This document shows, piece after piece, positions 8,748 to 17,806 of a stretch of 64,000 bases of DNA (positions are counted from its first letter, which is position 1; each line of letters starts with the position of its first letter). The DNA is taken from positions 1 to 64,000 of the forward strand of contig JBAYQE010000002.1 in NCBI GenBank assembly GCA_041677345.1, given 5' to 3'. This DNA comes from JALOAT01 sp041677345. Its GTDB lineage: Bacteria > Pseudomonadota > Gammaproteobacteria > Thiohalomonadales > Thiohalomonadaceae. The translations under genes were made by a program, and so were the position numbers. The notes beneath the pieces are model-generated. The model made no database searches, was not told the origin of the DNA, and saw nothing but the letters and a program-made list of their open reading frames with translations.

Positions 8748-9305
8748 ATGATCAACGACACCAAGAAGAACGCCGAACATCGCATGCAGAAGAGCCTGGA
8801 GACGCTCAGGCACGAACTCGCAAAGTTGCGTACCGGCCGCGCGCATCCCAGCTTGCTGGAACACGTCACGGTCGACTATTACGGCTCCCAGGTTCCCATC
8901 AACCAGGTGGCCAACGTGACCGCGGAGGATGCGCGTACCCTGGCCATCTCGCCGTGGGAAAAGACCATGGTGGGTCCCATCGAAAAGGCCATCATGACCT
9001 CCGACCTGGGCCTGAACCCGGCTACCACCGGCACGCTCATCCGTGTGCCCATGCCGGCACTCACCGAGGAACGCCGCCGTGAAATGATCAAGGTGGTGAA
9101 GCACGAAGGCGAGAATGCGAAAGTGGCAATCCGCAACATCCGCCGCGATGCCAATGCGGACGTGAAGGCACTGCTCAAGGACAAGCAGATCAGCCAGGAC
9201 GATGAACGACGGGCGGAAGAGGAAATCCAGAAGCTCACCGACCGCTACATCGTTGAAGTGGACAAGGTGGTCCAAGCCAAAGAAAAGGATATGATGGAGC
9301 TCTAA
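8748..9305 (+). CDS. frr: Ribosome recycling factor
   Basis: RRF dissociates post-termination ribosomes together with EF-G. The 185-residue product is the standard length and shows the conserved LRTGRAHPSLLEHVTVDYYG (helical domain to hinge), a PMPALTEERRREM segment near residue 105 and the charged C-terminal helix. It follows pyrH after 3 nt. A strong GC-only hairpin lies in the gap before uppS. Confidence 0.98.
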   Translation: MINDTKKNAEHRMQKSLETLRHELAKLRTGRAHPSLLEHVTVDYYGSQVPINQVANVTAEDARTLAISPWEKTMVGPIEKAIMTSDLGLNPATTGTLIRVPMPALTEERRREMIKVVKHEGENAKVAIRNIRRDANADVKALLKDKQISQDDERRAEEEIQKLTDRYIVEVDKVVQAKEKDMMEL

Positions 9306-9313
9306 TCGGCTCC

Positions 9314-9338
9314 GCGGCCGCGCTGCGCGCGCGGCCGC
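9314..9338. other. Perfect GC-only hairpin between frr and uppS
   Basis: gcggccgcgc (9314-9323) and gcgcggccgc (9329-9338) form a perfect 10-bp stem with a 5-nt loop. The stem ends 12 nt before the uppS ATG, so it is close to that ribosome binding site. There is no T-tract, so it is not a canonical terminator. Each arm contains the same 8-bp palindrome gcggccgc. Confidence 0.7.
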
Positions 9339-9350
9339 CCCGAGATTCCC

Positions 9351-10106
9351 ATGGCCGACAAGGACCTGCATCCCGCCAGCCGCCTGCCTCGACATGTCGC
9401 CATGATCATGGACGGCAACGGACGCTGGGCACGCAAACGTTTCCTGCCCCGTTTCGCCGGCCACAAGGCCGGGCTCGAGACCGTGCGCCTCATGGTCAAG
9501 CTGTGCCTTGAAAAGGGCATCGAGGGCCTCACGCTATTCGCATTCAGCAGCGAGAATTGGCGCCGGCCGCCGGAGGAAGTGGGTCTGCTCATGGACCTGT
9601 TCCTCGCCGCACTGGAACGTGAGGTACGCAAGTTGCACGACCACGGCGTGCGCCTGCGCATCATCGGCGATCGCAGTGCCTTCGCCCCGAAGTTGCAGCG
9701 CCGCATCGCCGAGGCGGAAGAACTCACCGCCCACAACACGGACCTCGATCTCGTGATCGCTGCCAACTACGGCGGGCGTTGGGATATCGCCCAAGCGGCA
9801 CGCCGCCTGGCCGAGGCAGTACGCGACGGCAGCCTCGATCCTGCGGCCATAACGGCCGACACGCTTGCCGGCGAGTTGGCCTTGGCGGATCTGCCCGAGC
9901 CCGATCTGTTCGTGCGCACCGGCGGCGAGCAGCGCGTCAGCAATTTCCTTCTGTGGCAGCTCGCCTATGCAGAGCTGTACTTCACCCCCATTCTCTGGCC
10001 GGACTTCGACACCGCAGCCTTCGAGGAGGCGCTTGCCTCCTTTGCCACGCGCCAGCGGCGTTTCGGACGTACCGGCGAACAAGTGGAGCAGTCCAACGGT
10101 GCTTAA
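9351..10106 (+). CDS. uppS: Undecaprenyl diphosphate synthase (cis-prenyltransferase)
   Basis: This enzyme condenses isopentenyl diphosphate units onto farnesyl diphosphate to make the C55 carrier for cell-wall and O-antigen sugars. The 251-residue product has the catalytic HVAMIMDGNGRWA motif (Asp near residue 18), LFAFSSENWRRP near 62 and the C-terminal DLFVRTGGEQRVSNFLLWQ. It overlaps the start of cdsA by 8 nt. A weak ribosome binding site (CCGAG) and an adjacent hairpin precede it. The polyprenyl product would also serve the polysaccharide cluster further along the window. Confidence 0.97.
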   Translation: MADKDLHPASRLPRHVAMIMDGNGRWARKRFLPRFAGHKAGLETVRLMVKLCLEKGIEGLTLFAFSSENWRRPPEEVGLLMDLFLAALEREVRKLHDHGVRLRIIGDRSAFAPKLQRRIAEAEELTAHNTDLDLVIAANYGGRWDIAQAARRLAEAVRDGSLDPAAITADTLAGELALADLPEPDLFVRTGGEQRVSNFLLWQLAYAELYFTPILWPDFDTAAFEEALASFATRQRRFGRTGEQVEQSNGA

Positions 10107-10914
10107 ACAGCGGGTCCTCACAGCGCTTTTCATCGCGCCGGTCATCATCGCCATCACGCTCTATCTGCCCACGGCGGTGTTCGGCGTGGTGCTGGCGCTG
10201 GTGCTCGCGCTGGGTGCCTGGGAGTGGGCGGGCCTGTCCGGGCTGGAAGGCACGCCACGCTACTCGTATACGGCCACGGTGTTGCTGGTCCTGGGCCTGC
10301 TGAACCGCATCCTCCCGCAGGAACCGTTGATCGCGCTCATCCTGATCAGCCTGGGCGTGATCTGGTGGTCCGCCGCGTTCCTGTTCGTGCTGGCCTATCC
10401 CACCGGCAGCACGTTCTTCCAGTCGCATGCCATCCGTGCCCTCACCGGTGTGCTGGTGTTGCTGCCGGCGCATACAGGTCTGCTGCTGCTGCACCAGGGC
10501 GACCCGCGTGCCGCGCTGCTGGTGATGGTGCTGGTCTCTTTTGCCGACATCGGTGCGTATTTCGCCGGTCGCGCCTTCGGTCGCCGCAAGCTGGCCCCGC
10601 GCGTCAGTCCGGGCAAGACCTGGGAAGGGCTCGGCGGCGCCCTGCTGCTGGTGCTGGCCACCGGTTATGCGGCCGCGCGCCTGTTGGATATCCCTGATAC
10701 GGTACTCGCGGGTTTTCTCGGACTGTGCCTGGTCACCGTGCTGGCGTCGGTGGTGGGTGACCTGACCGAGAGTATGTTCAAGCGCATGGCCGGAGCAAAG
10801 GACAGCGGCCAGCTGCTGCCGGGTCACGGGGGGGTTCTGGACCGCCTGGACAGCATCACCGCCGCGGCACCGGTGTTCGCCCTCGGGCTTATCTGGCTGA
10901 AGGTAACGACATGA
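10099..10914 (+). CDS. cdsA: Phosphatidate cytidylyltransferase
   Basis: CdsA makes CDP-diacylglycerol from phosphatidic acid and CTP at the inner membrane. From the GTG at 10099 the product is 271 residues with about eight membrane segments. The family signature FKRMAGAKDSGQLLPGHGG and following DRLDS are near residue 225, with SPGKTWEG near 170. The GTG start overlaps the uppS stop; homology begins at LKQRVLTALFIAP, so longer in-frame starts inside uppS were rejected. The stop overlaps the dxr ATG, implying translational coupling. Confidence 0.96.
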   Translation: MLKQRVLTALFIAPVIIAITLYLPTAVFGVVLALVLALGAWEWAGLSGLEGTPRYSYTATVLLVLGLLNRILPQEPLIALILISLGVIWWSAAFLFVLAYPTGSTFFQSHAIRALTGVLVLLPAHTGLLLLHQGDPRAALLVMVLVSFADIGAYFAGRAFGRRKLAPRVSPGKTWEGLGGALLLVLATGYAAARLLDIPDTVLAGFLGLCLVTVLASVVGDLTESMFKRMAGAKDSGQLLPGHGGVLDRLDSITAAAPVFALGLIWLKVTT

Positions 10915-12089
10915 AGGGCATTACTGTCCTCGGTTCCACCGGCTCCATCGGCGTCAGTACGCTGGATGTGATCGCCCGCCATCCCGAGCGTTACCGCGTG
11001 GTGGCGCTCACCGCCAACGCGCAGGTGGAGCGCATGGTGGAACAGTGCGTGTCGGTACGGCCCGAGTTCGCCGTCATGGCGAACGCCGACGCCGCCGCAC
11101 GCCTGGCCGAACGGCTGCGGCAGCAGGCACCGGAGATCACGGTGCTCGCCGGTGAGGAAGGCCTGGAGCGCGTGGCCGCGCTGCCACAGGTGGATTACGT
11201 CATGGCCGCCATCGTCGGCGCCGCCGGCCTGAGCCCCACACTCGCCGCGGCGCGTGCCGGCAAGCGGGTGCTGCTCGCCAACAAGGAAGCCCTGGTCATG
11301 TCCGGGCGGATCTTCATGGATGAGGTGCGGGCAAGCGGTGCCGAGTTGCTGCCCATCGACAGTGAACACAACGCGGTGTTCCAGTGCATGCCACGCGATT
11401 TCGGACGCGGACTCCGCGCGGTGGGGGTGCGCCGGATCCTTCTTACCGCGTCGGGGGGGCCGTTCCGCGACACCCCGCTGGAGGCTCTCGCCGCAGTGAC
11501 GCCCGAACAGGCCGTGGCGCACCCCAACTGGAACATGGGCCGCAAGATCTCGGTGGACTCGGCCACCATGATGAACAAGGGCCTGGAGGTCATCGAGGCC
11601 TGCTGGTTGTTCGATACCCTGCCGGCCGATATCCAGGTGGTGTTGCACCCGCAGAGTGTGATCCACTCCATGGTTGAATACGTGGATGGCTCGTTGCTGG
11701 CGCAACTCGGCAATCCCGACATGCGCACGCCCATTGCCCATGCCCTGGCCTGGCCGGAGCGCATCGCCTCGGGCGTGGCCAGCCTGGACCTTTTCGAGGT
11801 GGCGCGACTGGACTTCCGCAGTCCCGACCTGCAGCGCTTCCCCTGCCTGCGCCTGGCGGTGGAGGCCATGGTGGCAGGGGGCACGGCGCCGGCCGTGCTC
11901 AATGCTGCCAATGAGGTGGCCGTGCAGGCGTTTCTGGATCGGCAGGTGCGCTTCACGGCGATTCCTGCCATCATCGAGGCCACGCTCGGCATGGTGACGG
12001 GTCGTGAGGCTGACAGCCTCGACACCATTCTCGCCGCCGATGTGGCTGCGCGCGATGTCGCTGCACAGCTAGTCAGAAAGGCCGCCTGA
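10911..12089 (+). CDS. dxr: 1-deoxy-D-xylulose 5-phosphate reductoisomerase
   Basis: Dxr (IspC) converts DXP to 2-C-methyl-D-erythritol 4-phosphate with NADPH, the committed step of the MEP isoprenoid pathway. The 392-residue product starts MKGITVLGSTGSIG, the NADPH-binding loop, and contains LLPIDSEHNAVFQC (metal-binding Asp/Glu near 147-150) and NMGRKISVDSATMMNKGLE (substrate loop). It overlaps cdsA (ATGA) and rseP (TGATG), so it is embedded in the same transcript and supplies precursors used by UppS upstream. Confidence 0.98.
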   Translation: MKGITVLGSTGSIGVSTLDVIARHPERYRVVALTANAQVERMVEQCVSVRPEFAVMANADAAARLAERLRQQAPEITVLAGEEGLERVAALPQVDYVMAAIVGAAGLSPTLAAARAGKRVLLANKEALVMSGRIFMDEVRASGAELLPIDSEHNAVFQCMPRDFGRGLRAVGVRRILLTASGGPFRDTPLEALAAVTPEQAVAHPNWNMGRKISVDSATMMNKGLEVIEACWLFDTLPADIQVVLHPQSVIHSMVEYVDGSLLAQLGNPDMRTPIAHALAWPERIASGVASLDLFEVARLDFRSPDLQRFPCLRLAVEAMVAGGTAPAVLNAANEVAVQAFLDRQVRFTAIPAIIEATLGMVTGREADSLDTILAADVAARDVAAQLVRKAA

Positions 12090-13450
12090 TGTTCGATTTC
12101 CTCACCAGCGCCCTGGCATTCGTGCTTGCGCTGTCGGTGCTCATCGCCGTCCACGAGTTCGGCCATTTCTGGGTCGCCCGGCGCCTGGGCGTAAAGGTGC
12201 TGCGTTTCTCTATCGGCTTCGGGCGCCCGGTGTGGAGTACCCGCCGGGGCCCGGACCAGACCGAGTACGTGCTTGCCGCGGTGCCGCTCGGGGGCTACGT
12301 GAAGATGCTGGACGAGCGCGAGGGCGAGGTGCCCGCGGGGGAACGGCACCGCGCCTTCAACCGCCAGACCGTGGGGCGCCGTTTCGCCATCGTGGCGGCC
12401 GGCCCGGCCTTCAATCTGCTGTTTGCCGTGTTGGCCTATTGGCTCATGTTCGTGGCTGGCGTGCCTGGCCTCAAGTCCCTCGTGGGGGATGTGGATCCGG
12501 ATTCCCTCGCCGCCCGGGCGGGGATCCGTGCGGGCATGGAGATCGTGGCCGTGGATGGTGAGCCTACCCCGACCTGGGGCGCGGTGCTGGAGGCCGTCAT
12601 GCCGCATGCCCTGCGTCAGCAACCGGTGCCCGTAACCGCGCGCGAAGAGGGCCAGGACCGGGTCATCACCCTGGGGCTGGACGAGGTGCCGCATGACGTC
12701 AGTCCGGAGGCCCTGCCATCCATCATCGGCCTCACGCCTTACCGCCCCCCGCTGGAGCCCGTGATCGGTGAGGTCGTGCCGGGTTCCGCCGCGGACCGTG
12801 CCGGGCTTGCAGCGGGTGACCGCATCGTGGCCATCGACGGTAGCGGGATAACCGAATGGGAGGAATTGGTTCTCGCCGTGCGCAACAGCCCGGGCCGGCC
12901 GCTGGCCATGCACGTGGTGCGGGATGGTGCGGAACATGACGTGCAGATCCGGCCCGAGCGCTTCGAGACCGAGGATGGGCCGGTGGGTCGAATCGGTGCC
13001 GGTGTGTACGTGGACCCGACGGCTATGGAGGAGCTGCGCGCGGTCCAGCAGTACGGTCTGGTGGCTGCCGTGGGCGCCGCGGCCGAGCGCACCTGGGAGA
13101 TGTCCACGCTCACCCTGCGCATGATGGGTGAGATGGTGGTGGGGCGCGCCTCGGTGGAGAACATCAGCGGTCCGATCACCATCGCACGCTACGCCGGGGT
13201 CACGGCCAGCGCCGGTCTCGCCCAGTTCCTCGGTTTTCTCGCCGTGGTGAGCGTCAGCCTCGGGGTGTTGAACCTGCTGCCCATCCCCGTGCTCGACGGT
13301 GGCCATCTGGCCTTTTATGCCGTGGAGGCGGTACGGCGTCGGCCCGCCTCGGAGCGGGCCGAGGTATTGGCGCAGAAGGTCGGTCTTACCGTGATCCTCA
13401 TGCTGATGCTTGTCGCTTTCTATAACGATTTGGTGCGTCTCGCCGGATGA
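12089..13450 (+). CDS. rseP: RIP (site-2) zinc metalloprotease RseP
   Basis: RseP cleaves membrane-embedded anti-sigma factor RseA in the envelope stress pathway and clears signal peptides. The 453-residue protein has the zinc motif HEFGH (residues 22-26) in the first membrane segment, two PDZ domains (about 110-190 and 215-300) and the third zinc ligand within LNLLPIPVLDGGH near residue 400. It overlaps both dxr and bamA, the standard gammaproteobacterial arrangement linking envelope proteolysis with outer-membrane assembly. Confidence 0.97.
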   Translation: MFDFLTSALAFVLALSVLIAVHEFGHFWVARRLGVKVLRFSIGFGRPVWSTRRGPDQTEYVLAAVPLGGYVKMLDEREGEVPAGERHRAFNRQTVGRRFAIVAAGPAFNLLFAVLAYWLMFVAGVPGLKSLVGDVDPDSLAARAGIRAGMEIVAVDGEPTPTWGAVLEAVMPHALRQQPVPVTAREEGQDRVITLGLDEVPHDVSPEALPSIIGLTPYRPPLEPVIGEVVPGSAADRAGLAAGDRIVAIDGSGITEWEELVLAVRNSPGRPLAMHVVRDGAEHDVQIRPERFETEDGPVGRIGAGVYVDPTAMEELRAVQQYGLVAAVGAAAERTWEMSTLTLRMMGEMVVGRASVENISGPITIARYAGVTASAGLAQFLGFLAVVSVSLGVLNLLPIPVLDGGHLAFYAVEAVRRRPASERAEVLAQKVGLTVILMLMLVAFYNDLVRLAG

Positions 13451-15750
13451 GTCGTCTTCTCTCTTTTGTTCTCGGGCTGGCATGCTCGCTGCCCGCATGG
13501 GCCTTCGAACCCTTTGTCGTGGAAGACATCCGCGTGGAGGGTCTGCAGCGCATTGCCGCCGGCACGGTGTTCAACTACCTGCCTGTGAAGCGTGGTGATC
13601 GCCTCGATGAGCGCTTGTCCTCGCAGGCGGTGCGTGCCCTGTTCAAGACAGGCTTTTTCAAGGACGTGGTGCTCGAGCGCGAAGGCAGCACCCTGGTGGT
13701 GTTCGTGGCCGAGCGTCCGGCCATCGCCAGCATCGAGGTGAGCGGCAACCAGGCGATCCAGACAGAGCAGTTGCTGGAGAGCCTGCGCCAAGTGGGATTG
13801 GCGGAAGGTCTGGTGTTCGATCGCTCCCTGCTGGATCGCATTGAGCAGGAATTGAAGCGCCAATACCTGCTGCTGGGTTACTACGCCGCGCGCGTACAGA
13901 CCTCTGCCGCACCGCAGGAGCGCAACCGTGTGGCCGTGAAGATCGAGGTGGCGGAAGGGGAGATCGCCACTATTCGCAGCCTCAAGCTGGTGGGCAACAA
14001 GGCCTTCAGCGAGGACGAACTGTTGCGGCGCCTCGAATCGGGCGTCAAGCCGCCCATCGCCCCGTTCTACAGCGGTGATCAGTATTCACGCCCGAAGCTG
14101 GCAGGCGATCTGGAAACGCTGCGTTCGTACTACCTGGATCGCGGCTACATCAACTTCAACATCGAATCCACTCAGGTCTCGATCTCGCCTGACAAGCGCG
14201 ACGTCTACATCACCGTCAACCTGGCCGAGGGCGAGCAGTACCGCGTCGCCGAGGTGAAGGTGGTGGGCGAGACCATCGTCGCCGAAACGGAGCTGCGCAA
14301 GCTCATCAGCCTTGAGAAAGGCGAGGTCTTTTCGCGTCGCGAACTCACCGAAAGTGCCACACGCATCAGCGATCGTCTGGGCGAGATCGGCTACGCCTTC
14401 GCCAACGTCAATCCCGTGCCCGAAGTGGATGCAGAGCGCAAGGAAGTGAGCCTGGTATTTTTCGTGGATCCGGGCCGTCGCGCCTACGTGCGGCGTGTGA
14501 ATATCACCGGCAACCTGCGCACGCGGGACGAGGTGTTGCGCCGCGAGATGCGCCAGATGGAGGGCGCACCACTCGAAACCGCACTGGTGAACCGATCCAG
14601 GACGCGCCTCAACCGCCTCGGCTTTTTCGACGTGGTCAACGTGGAAACCGTGCCCGTGCCCGGCAGCCCTGATCAGGTCGACGTGAACTTCGACGTGGTG
14701 GAACGCGAAACCTTCGGCAGCCTCAATGCAGGTATCGGCTATGGCGATACCAGCGGCTTCCTGGTTAACGTGAGTGTCACCCAGGAAAACTTCATGGGCT
14801 CGGGAAACCGCTTCACCCTGGCCATGAACAACAGTGAAGTCACGGATGAGTACAGCTTCAGTTTCACCAATCCGTTCTACACCCTGGACGGCGTGAGCCG
14901 CAGCTTTGACGTCTTCTATCGTTCCACGGACCCGAGCGAGGCGAATATCACCACCGGCTACACCACTGACGCCTTGGGTGCCGGCATCGGCTTCGGCGTG
15001 CCCTTGTCGGAGTTCAATACTTTCCGTTACCGGCTGAGCGCAGAAAGCACGCGTATCAATACCACCAGTTCGACGTCACAGAACATCGTGGATTTTTGTG
15101 AAGACAACGCGAGCTTGGAGGACTGTCAGTTCAACGCCCTCAAGGCAGACGTTAACTGGTCGTTCGACTCACGCGATCGGGCCCTGTTTCCCACCGACGG
15201 CACCATCAACACCATCGGTTCCGAGATCGCGGTGCCGGTCGGCGAGGACAGCATCAGCTTCTACAAGCTCTATTACCGCACCAAGAACTTCCAGCCCATC
15301 TTCGGCGGGCGGTTCATCATCCAGTACGGCGGTGAAGTGGCTTACGGCAGTGGTTACGGCGATACCACTGCCCTCCCGCCCTTCGAGCGTTATTTTGGCG
15401 GCGGCGTACGCACCGTGCGTGGTTACCGGGCCAACAGCCTGGGACCGCGTGACGAAAGTGACGACGCCCTCGGCGGCAACGCCCGCGCGCTGCTGAATGC
15501 GGAGTTGATTTTGCCGAATCCGTTCTCCGAAAATAGTTCCTCGACACGGGTCAGTGCCTTCGTGGATGGCGGCAACGTGTTCGATACCGATACGGACCTG
15601 AGCGAGCAGGACATGCGCTTTGCCGCGGGCATCGCTCTCTATTGGTTCACCCCCGTGGGCCCCCTGAGCTTCAGCTTCGCGCAACCGCTCAACGCACAGG
15701 CCGATGACGACACCGAGCTCTTCCAGTTCAGCCTGGGAGCGCCCTTCTGA
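13447..15750 (+). CDS. bamA: Outer membrane protein assembly factor BamA
   Basis: BamA is the central barrel of the complex that inserts beta-barrel proteins in the outer membrane. The 767-residue product has a signal peptide ending near residue 19 (LPAWA before FEPF), five POTRA domains (about 22-420) and a C-terminal 16-strand barrel with the RGYRANSLGPRD motif (VRGYR) near residue 660. The C-terminal residue is Phe, as required for BAM recognition. Its ATG overlaps the rseP stop, and skp follows. Confidence 0.97.
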   Translation: MSRLLSFVLGLACSLPAWAFEPFVVEDIRVEGLQRIAAGTVFNYLPVKRGDRLDERLSSQAVRALFKTGFFKDVVLEREGSTLVVFVAERPAIASIEVSGNQAIQTEQLLESLRQVGLAEGLVFDRSLLDRIEQELKRQYLLLGYYAARVQTSAAPQERNRVAVKIEVAEGEIATIRSLKLVGNKAFSEDELLRRLESGVKPPIAPFYSGDQYSRPKLAGDLETLRSYYLDRGYINFNIESTQVSISPDKRDVYITVNLAEGEQYRVAEVKVVGETIVAETELRKLISLEKGEVFSRRELTESATRISDRLGEIGYAFANVNPVPEVDAERKEVSLVFFVDPGRRAYVRRVNITGNLRTRDEVLRREMRQMEGAPLETALVNRSRTRLNRLGFFDVVNVETVPVPGSPDQVDVNFDVVERETFGSLNAGIGYGDTSGFLVNVSVTQENFMGSGNRFTLAMNNSEVTDEYSFSFTNPFYTLDGVSRSFDVFYRSTDPSEANITTGYTTDALGAGIGFGVPLSEFNTFRYRLSAESTRINTTSSTSQNIVDFCEDNASLEDCQFNALKADVNWSFDSRDRALFPTDGTINTIGSEIAVPVGEDSISFYKLYYRTKNFQPIFGGRFIIQYGGEVAYGSGYGDTTALPPFERYFGGGVRTVRGYRANSLGPRDESDDALGGNARALLNAELILPNPFSENSSSTRVSAFVDGGNVFDTDTDLSEQDMRFAAGIALYWFTPVGPLSFSFAQPLNAQADDDTELFQFSLGAPF

Positions 15751-15775
15751 CAGACAGCAGGGGATGGAGTTGATT

Positions 15776-16318
15776 GTGAACAGATACAAACAGTTGCTGT
15801 GGGCGACGGCGGCCTGTGCCGCGTTGGTGGCGCCCGCCCATGCGGAGCTGAAGATCGGCTTCGTGAACACCGCGCGTGTGCTGGAGCAGGCACCGCAGGC
15901 CAAGGCGGCGCGTGAACGCCTGCAACAGGAATTTTCACCACGCGAATCCGATATCGTCAGCGTGCAGCGCAAACTCAAGGACATGCAGGAGCGCCTCGAG
16001 CGCGACGGTCCCACCCTGAGTGACTCGGAACGCGTCAAGCTGGAGCGGGAACTCTTGTCGCAACAGCGTGAGCTCAAGCGCGCCCAAGGCGAGTTCAGCG
16101 AGGACCTCAACCTGCGCCGTAATGAGGAATTTTCTCGCCTGCAGCGTGAGGCGGCCGAGGCTATCGTGAACATCGCCCGTGAGGACAAGTTCGACCTGGT
16201 GCTCGAGGCCGGGGTGGTATTCGCCAGTGAAAAGGTGGACGTTACCGAGAAGGTACTCACACGCTTGCGCGACGTCTACGGCAAGCAACAAAGCGGCAAG
16301 GCCGGCGGAAAGAAGTAG
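15776..16318 (+). CDS. skp: Periplasmic chaperone Skp/OmpH family
   Basis: Skp holds unfolded outer-membrane proteins in the periplasm and delivers them to BamA, its upstream neighbour. From the GTG at 15776 the product is 180 residues: a signal peptide (cleavage after APAHA, before ELKIGFV) and a long charged helical hairpin of the family type. The GTG has GGAG at 6-nt spacing, whereas the ATG at 15764 has almost no space after its purine tract, so the GTG is preferred. lpxD starts 5 nt later. Confidence 0.93.
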   Translation: MNRYKQLLWATAACAALVAPAHAELKIGFVNTARVLEQAPQAKAARERLQQEFSPRESDIVSVQRKLKDMQERLERDGPTLSDSERVKLERELLSQQRELKRAQGEFSEDLNLRRNEEFSRLQREAAEAIVNIAREDKFDLVLEAGVVFASEKVDVTEKVLTRLRDVYGKQQSGKAGGKK

Positions 16319-16323
16319 AAGGC

Positions 16324-17355
16324 GTGCAGTACACGCTCGCAGAATTGGCGGCTCGTACGGGCGCGCGCGTGGTCGGCGACCCGGCCTGCCTCATCGAGGG
16401 CGTGGGCACGTTGGCCGGCGCAGGGCGCGGGCAGATCACCTTCCTCACCAACCCGAGATACAAGCGCCAGTTGGCGGAGACGCGCGCCTCGGCAGTGATT
16501 CTGGGCGAGGAGGTGGTCACAGACTGCCCCACCCATGCACTGGTGTCGCACAATCCTCATCTCACCTACGCCCAGGTGGCGAGGCTGTTCGTGCGCGACG
16601 GTGCGCAGGCCTCCGGCATTCATGCCACCGCAGTGGTCGATCCCGCCGCTGACATCCATCCGGAGGCGAGCATCGGGGCGCACGCGTTGGTGGGTGCGGA
16701 AGTGAGTGTGGAAGCAGGCGCGGTAATCGGTCCCGGCTGCGTACTGCTGGGGCGCAGCCGCATCGGTGCGGGCGCGCACCTGGTTGCCAATGTCACGGTG
16801 TACCCGGGCAGCCGTATCGGCAAGCGGACCCTCATCCACGCGTCCACGGTCATCGGTAGCGATGGTTTCGGTTTCGCCAATGACGCGGGGACCTGGGTGA
16901 AGGTGCCGCAGTTGGGGGGCGTGCACATCGGCGACGATGTGGAGATCGGCGCCTGCACCACCGTGGACCGAGGCGCCATCGAAGACACGGTGATCGCAGA
17001 CGGCGTCAAGCTCGACAACCAGATCCAGGTGGCCCACAACGTCCACATCGGTGAGCACACCGCCATCGCCGGCTGTGTGGGCATCGCCGGCAGCACCACC
17101 ATAGGTCGCCAGTGTGCCATCGGTGGTGGTGTGGGCATCGTCGGTCATATCGAGATCACCGATCGCGTGACGGTCACGGCCACGTCTTTCGTGTCGCAAT
17201 CCATCAAGGCACCAGGGGTGTATTCCTCGGGCGTGCCGCTGCAGCCCACAGAACAATGGCACCGCAACTTCGCCCGTTTCAAGCAACTGGACGAAATGGC
17301 ACGTAGGCTCAAGAGCCTGGAAAAAGAACTGCAAGAACTCAAACAGAAGGGGTGA
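16324..17355 (+). CDS. lpxD: UDP-3-O-(3-hydroxyacyl)glucosamine N-acyltransferase
   Basis: LpxD adds the N-linked hydroxyacyl chain during lipid A synthesis, using acyl-ACP. The 343-residue product has the N-terminal uridine-binding domain (about 1-100), a left-handed beta-helix of hexapeptide repeats (about 100-300) and the catalytic His238 in QVAHNVHIG, followed by a C-terminal helix. The start is a GTG. It is flanked by skp (5-nt gap) and fabZ, the conserved order. Confidence 0.97.
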   Translation: MQYTLAELAARTGARVVGDPACLIEGVGTLAGAGRGQITFLTNPRYKRQLAETRASAVILGEEVVTDCPTHALVSHNPHLTYAQVARLFVRDGAQASGIHATAVVDPAADIHPEASIGAHALVGAEVSVEAGAVIGPGCVLLGRSRIGAGAHLVANVTVYPGSRIGKRTLIHASTVIGSDGFGFANDAGTWVKVPQLGGVHIGDDVEIGACTTVDRGAIEDTVIADGVKLDNQIQVAHNVHIGEHTAIAGCVGIAGSTTIGRQCAIGGGVGIVGHIEITDRVTVTATSFVSQSIKAPGVYSSGVPLQPTEQWHRNFARFKQLDEMARRLKSLEKELQELKQKG

Positions 17356-17359
17356 ATCC

Positions 17360-17806
17360 TTGAACGCAATGGACATCCAGGGGGTGCTCGAACACCTGCC
17401 GCACCGTTATCCGTTCCTGTTGGTCGATCGAGTCCTTGAGTGCCAGCCCGGCGAACGCCTGGTGGCCATCAAGAACGTGACCGTCAACGAACCGTTTTTT
17501 ACCGGCCACTTCCCGGAGCGCCCGGTGTTTCCCGGCGTGCTGATCATGGAAGCCCTGGCCCAGGCCACCGGCATCCTGGCGTTCAAGACCCAGGGCACCA
17601 AGCCCGACGGCAAGTCGCTGTATTACTTCGCCGGCATCGACAACTGTCGCTTCAAGCAGCCCGTGCTGCCTGGCGATCAGCTGCGCCTCGAGGTGGAGAT
17701 CATCAAGGCCAAGCGCGGGATCTGGAAGTTCAAGGCGGAAGCGAAGGTGGATGGCAAGCTGGTGGCGGAGGCCGAGCTGATGTGCGCCGAACAGGAGATC
17801 GCATGA
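17360..17806 (+). CDS. fabZ: 3-hydroxyacyl-[acyl-carrier-protein] dehydratase FabZ
   Basis: FabZ dehydrates 3-hydroxyacyl-ACP in fatty acid elongation and competes with LpxA/LpxD for hydroxyacyl-ACP. The 148-residue hot-dog-fold protein shows catalytic His50 and Glu64 in GHFPERPVFPGVLIMEAL. A TTG start at 17360 is chosen because AGAAGGGG lies 7 nt upstream; an ATG three codons later is possible but would be 16 nt from that site. The stop overlaps the lpxA ATG. Confidence 0.96.
   Translation: MNAMDIQGVLEHLPHRYPFLLVDRVLECQPGERLVAIKNVTVNEPFFTGHFPERPVFPGVLIMEALAQATGILAFKTQGTKPDGKSLYYFAGIDNCRFKQPVLPGDQLRLEVEIIKAKRGIWKFKAEAKVDGKLVAEAELMCAEQEIA

Noticed and set aside
11195..13498. Minus-strand ORF of 767 codons opposite dxr and rseP
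   Set aside because: Both sense genes are unambiguous; the antisense product is low-complexity with His, Arg and Gly runs and no domain.
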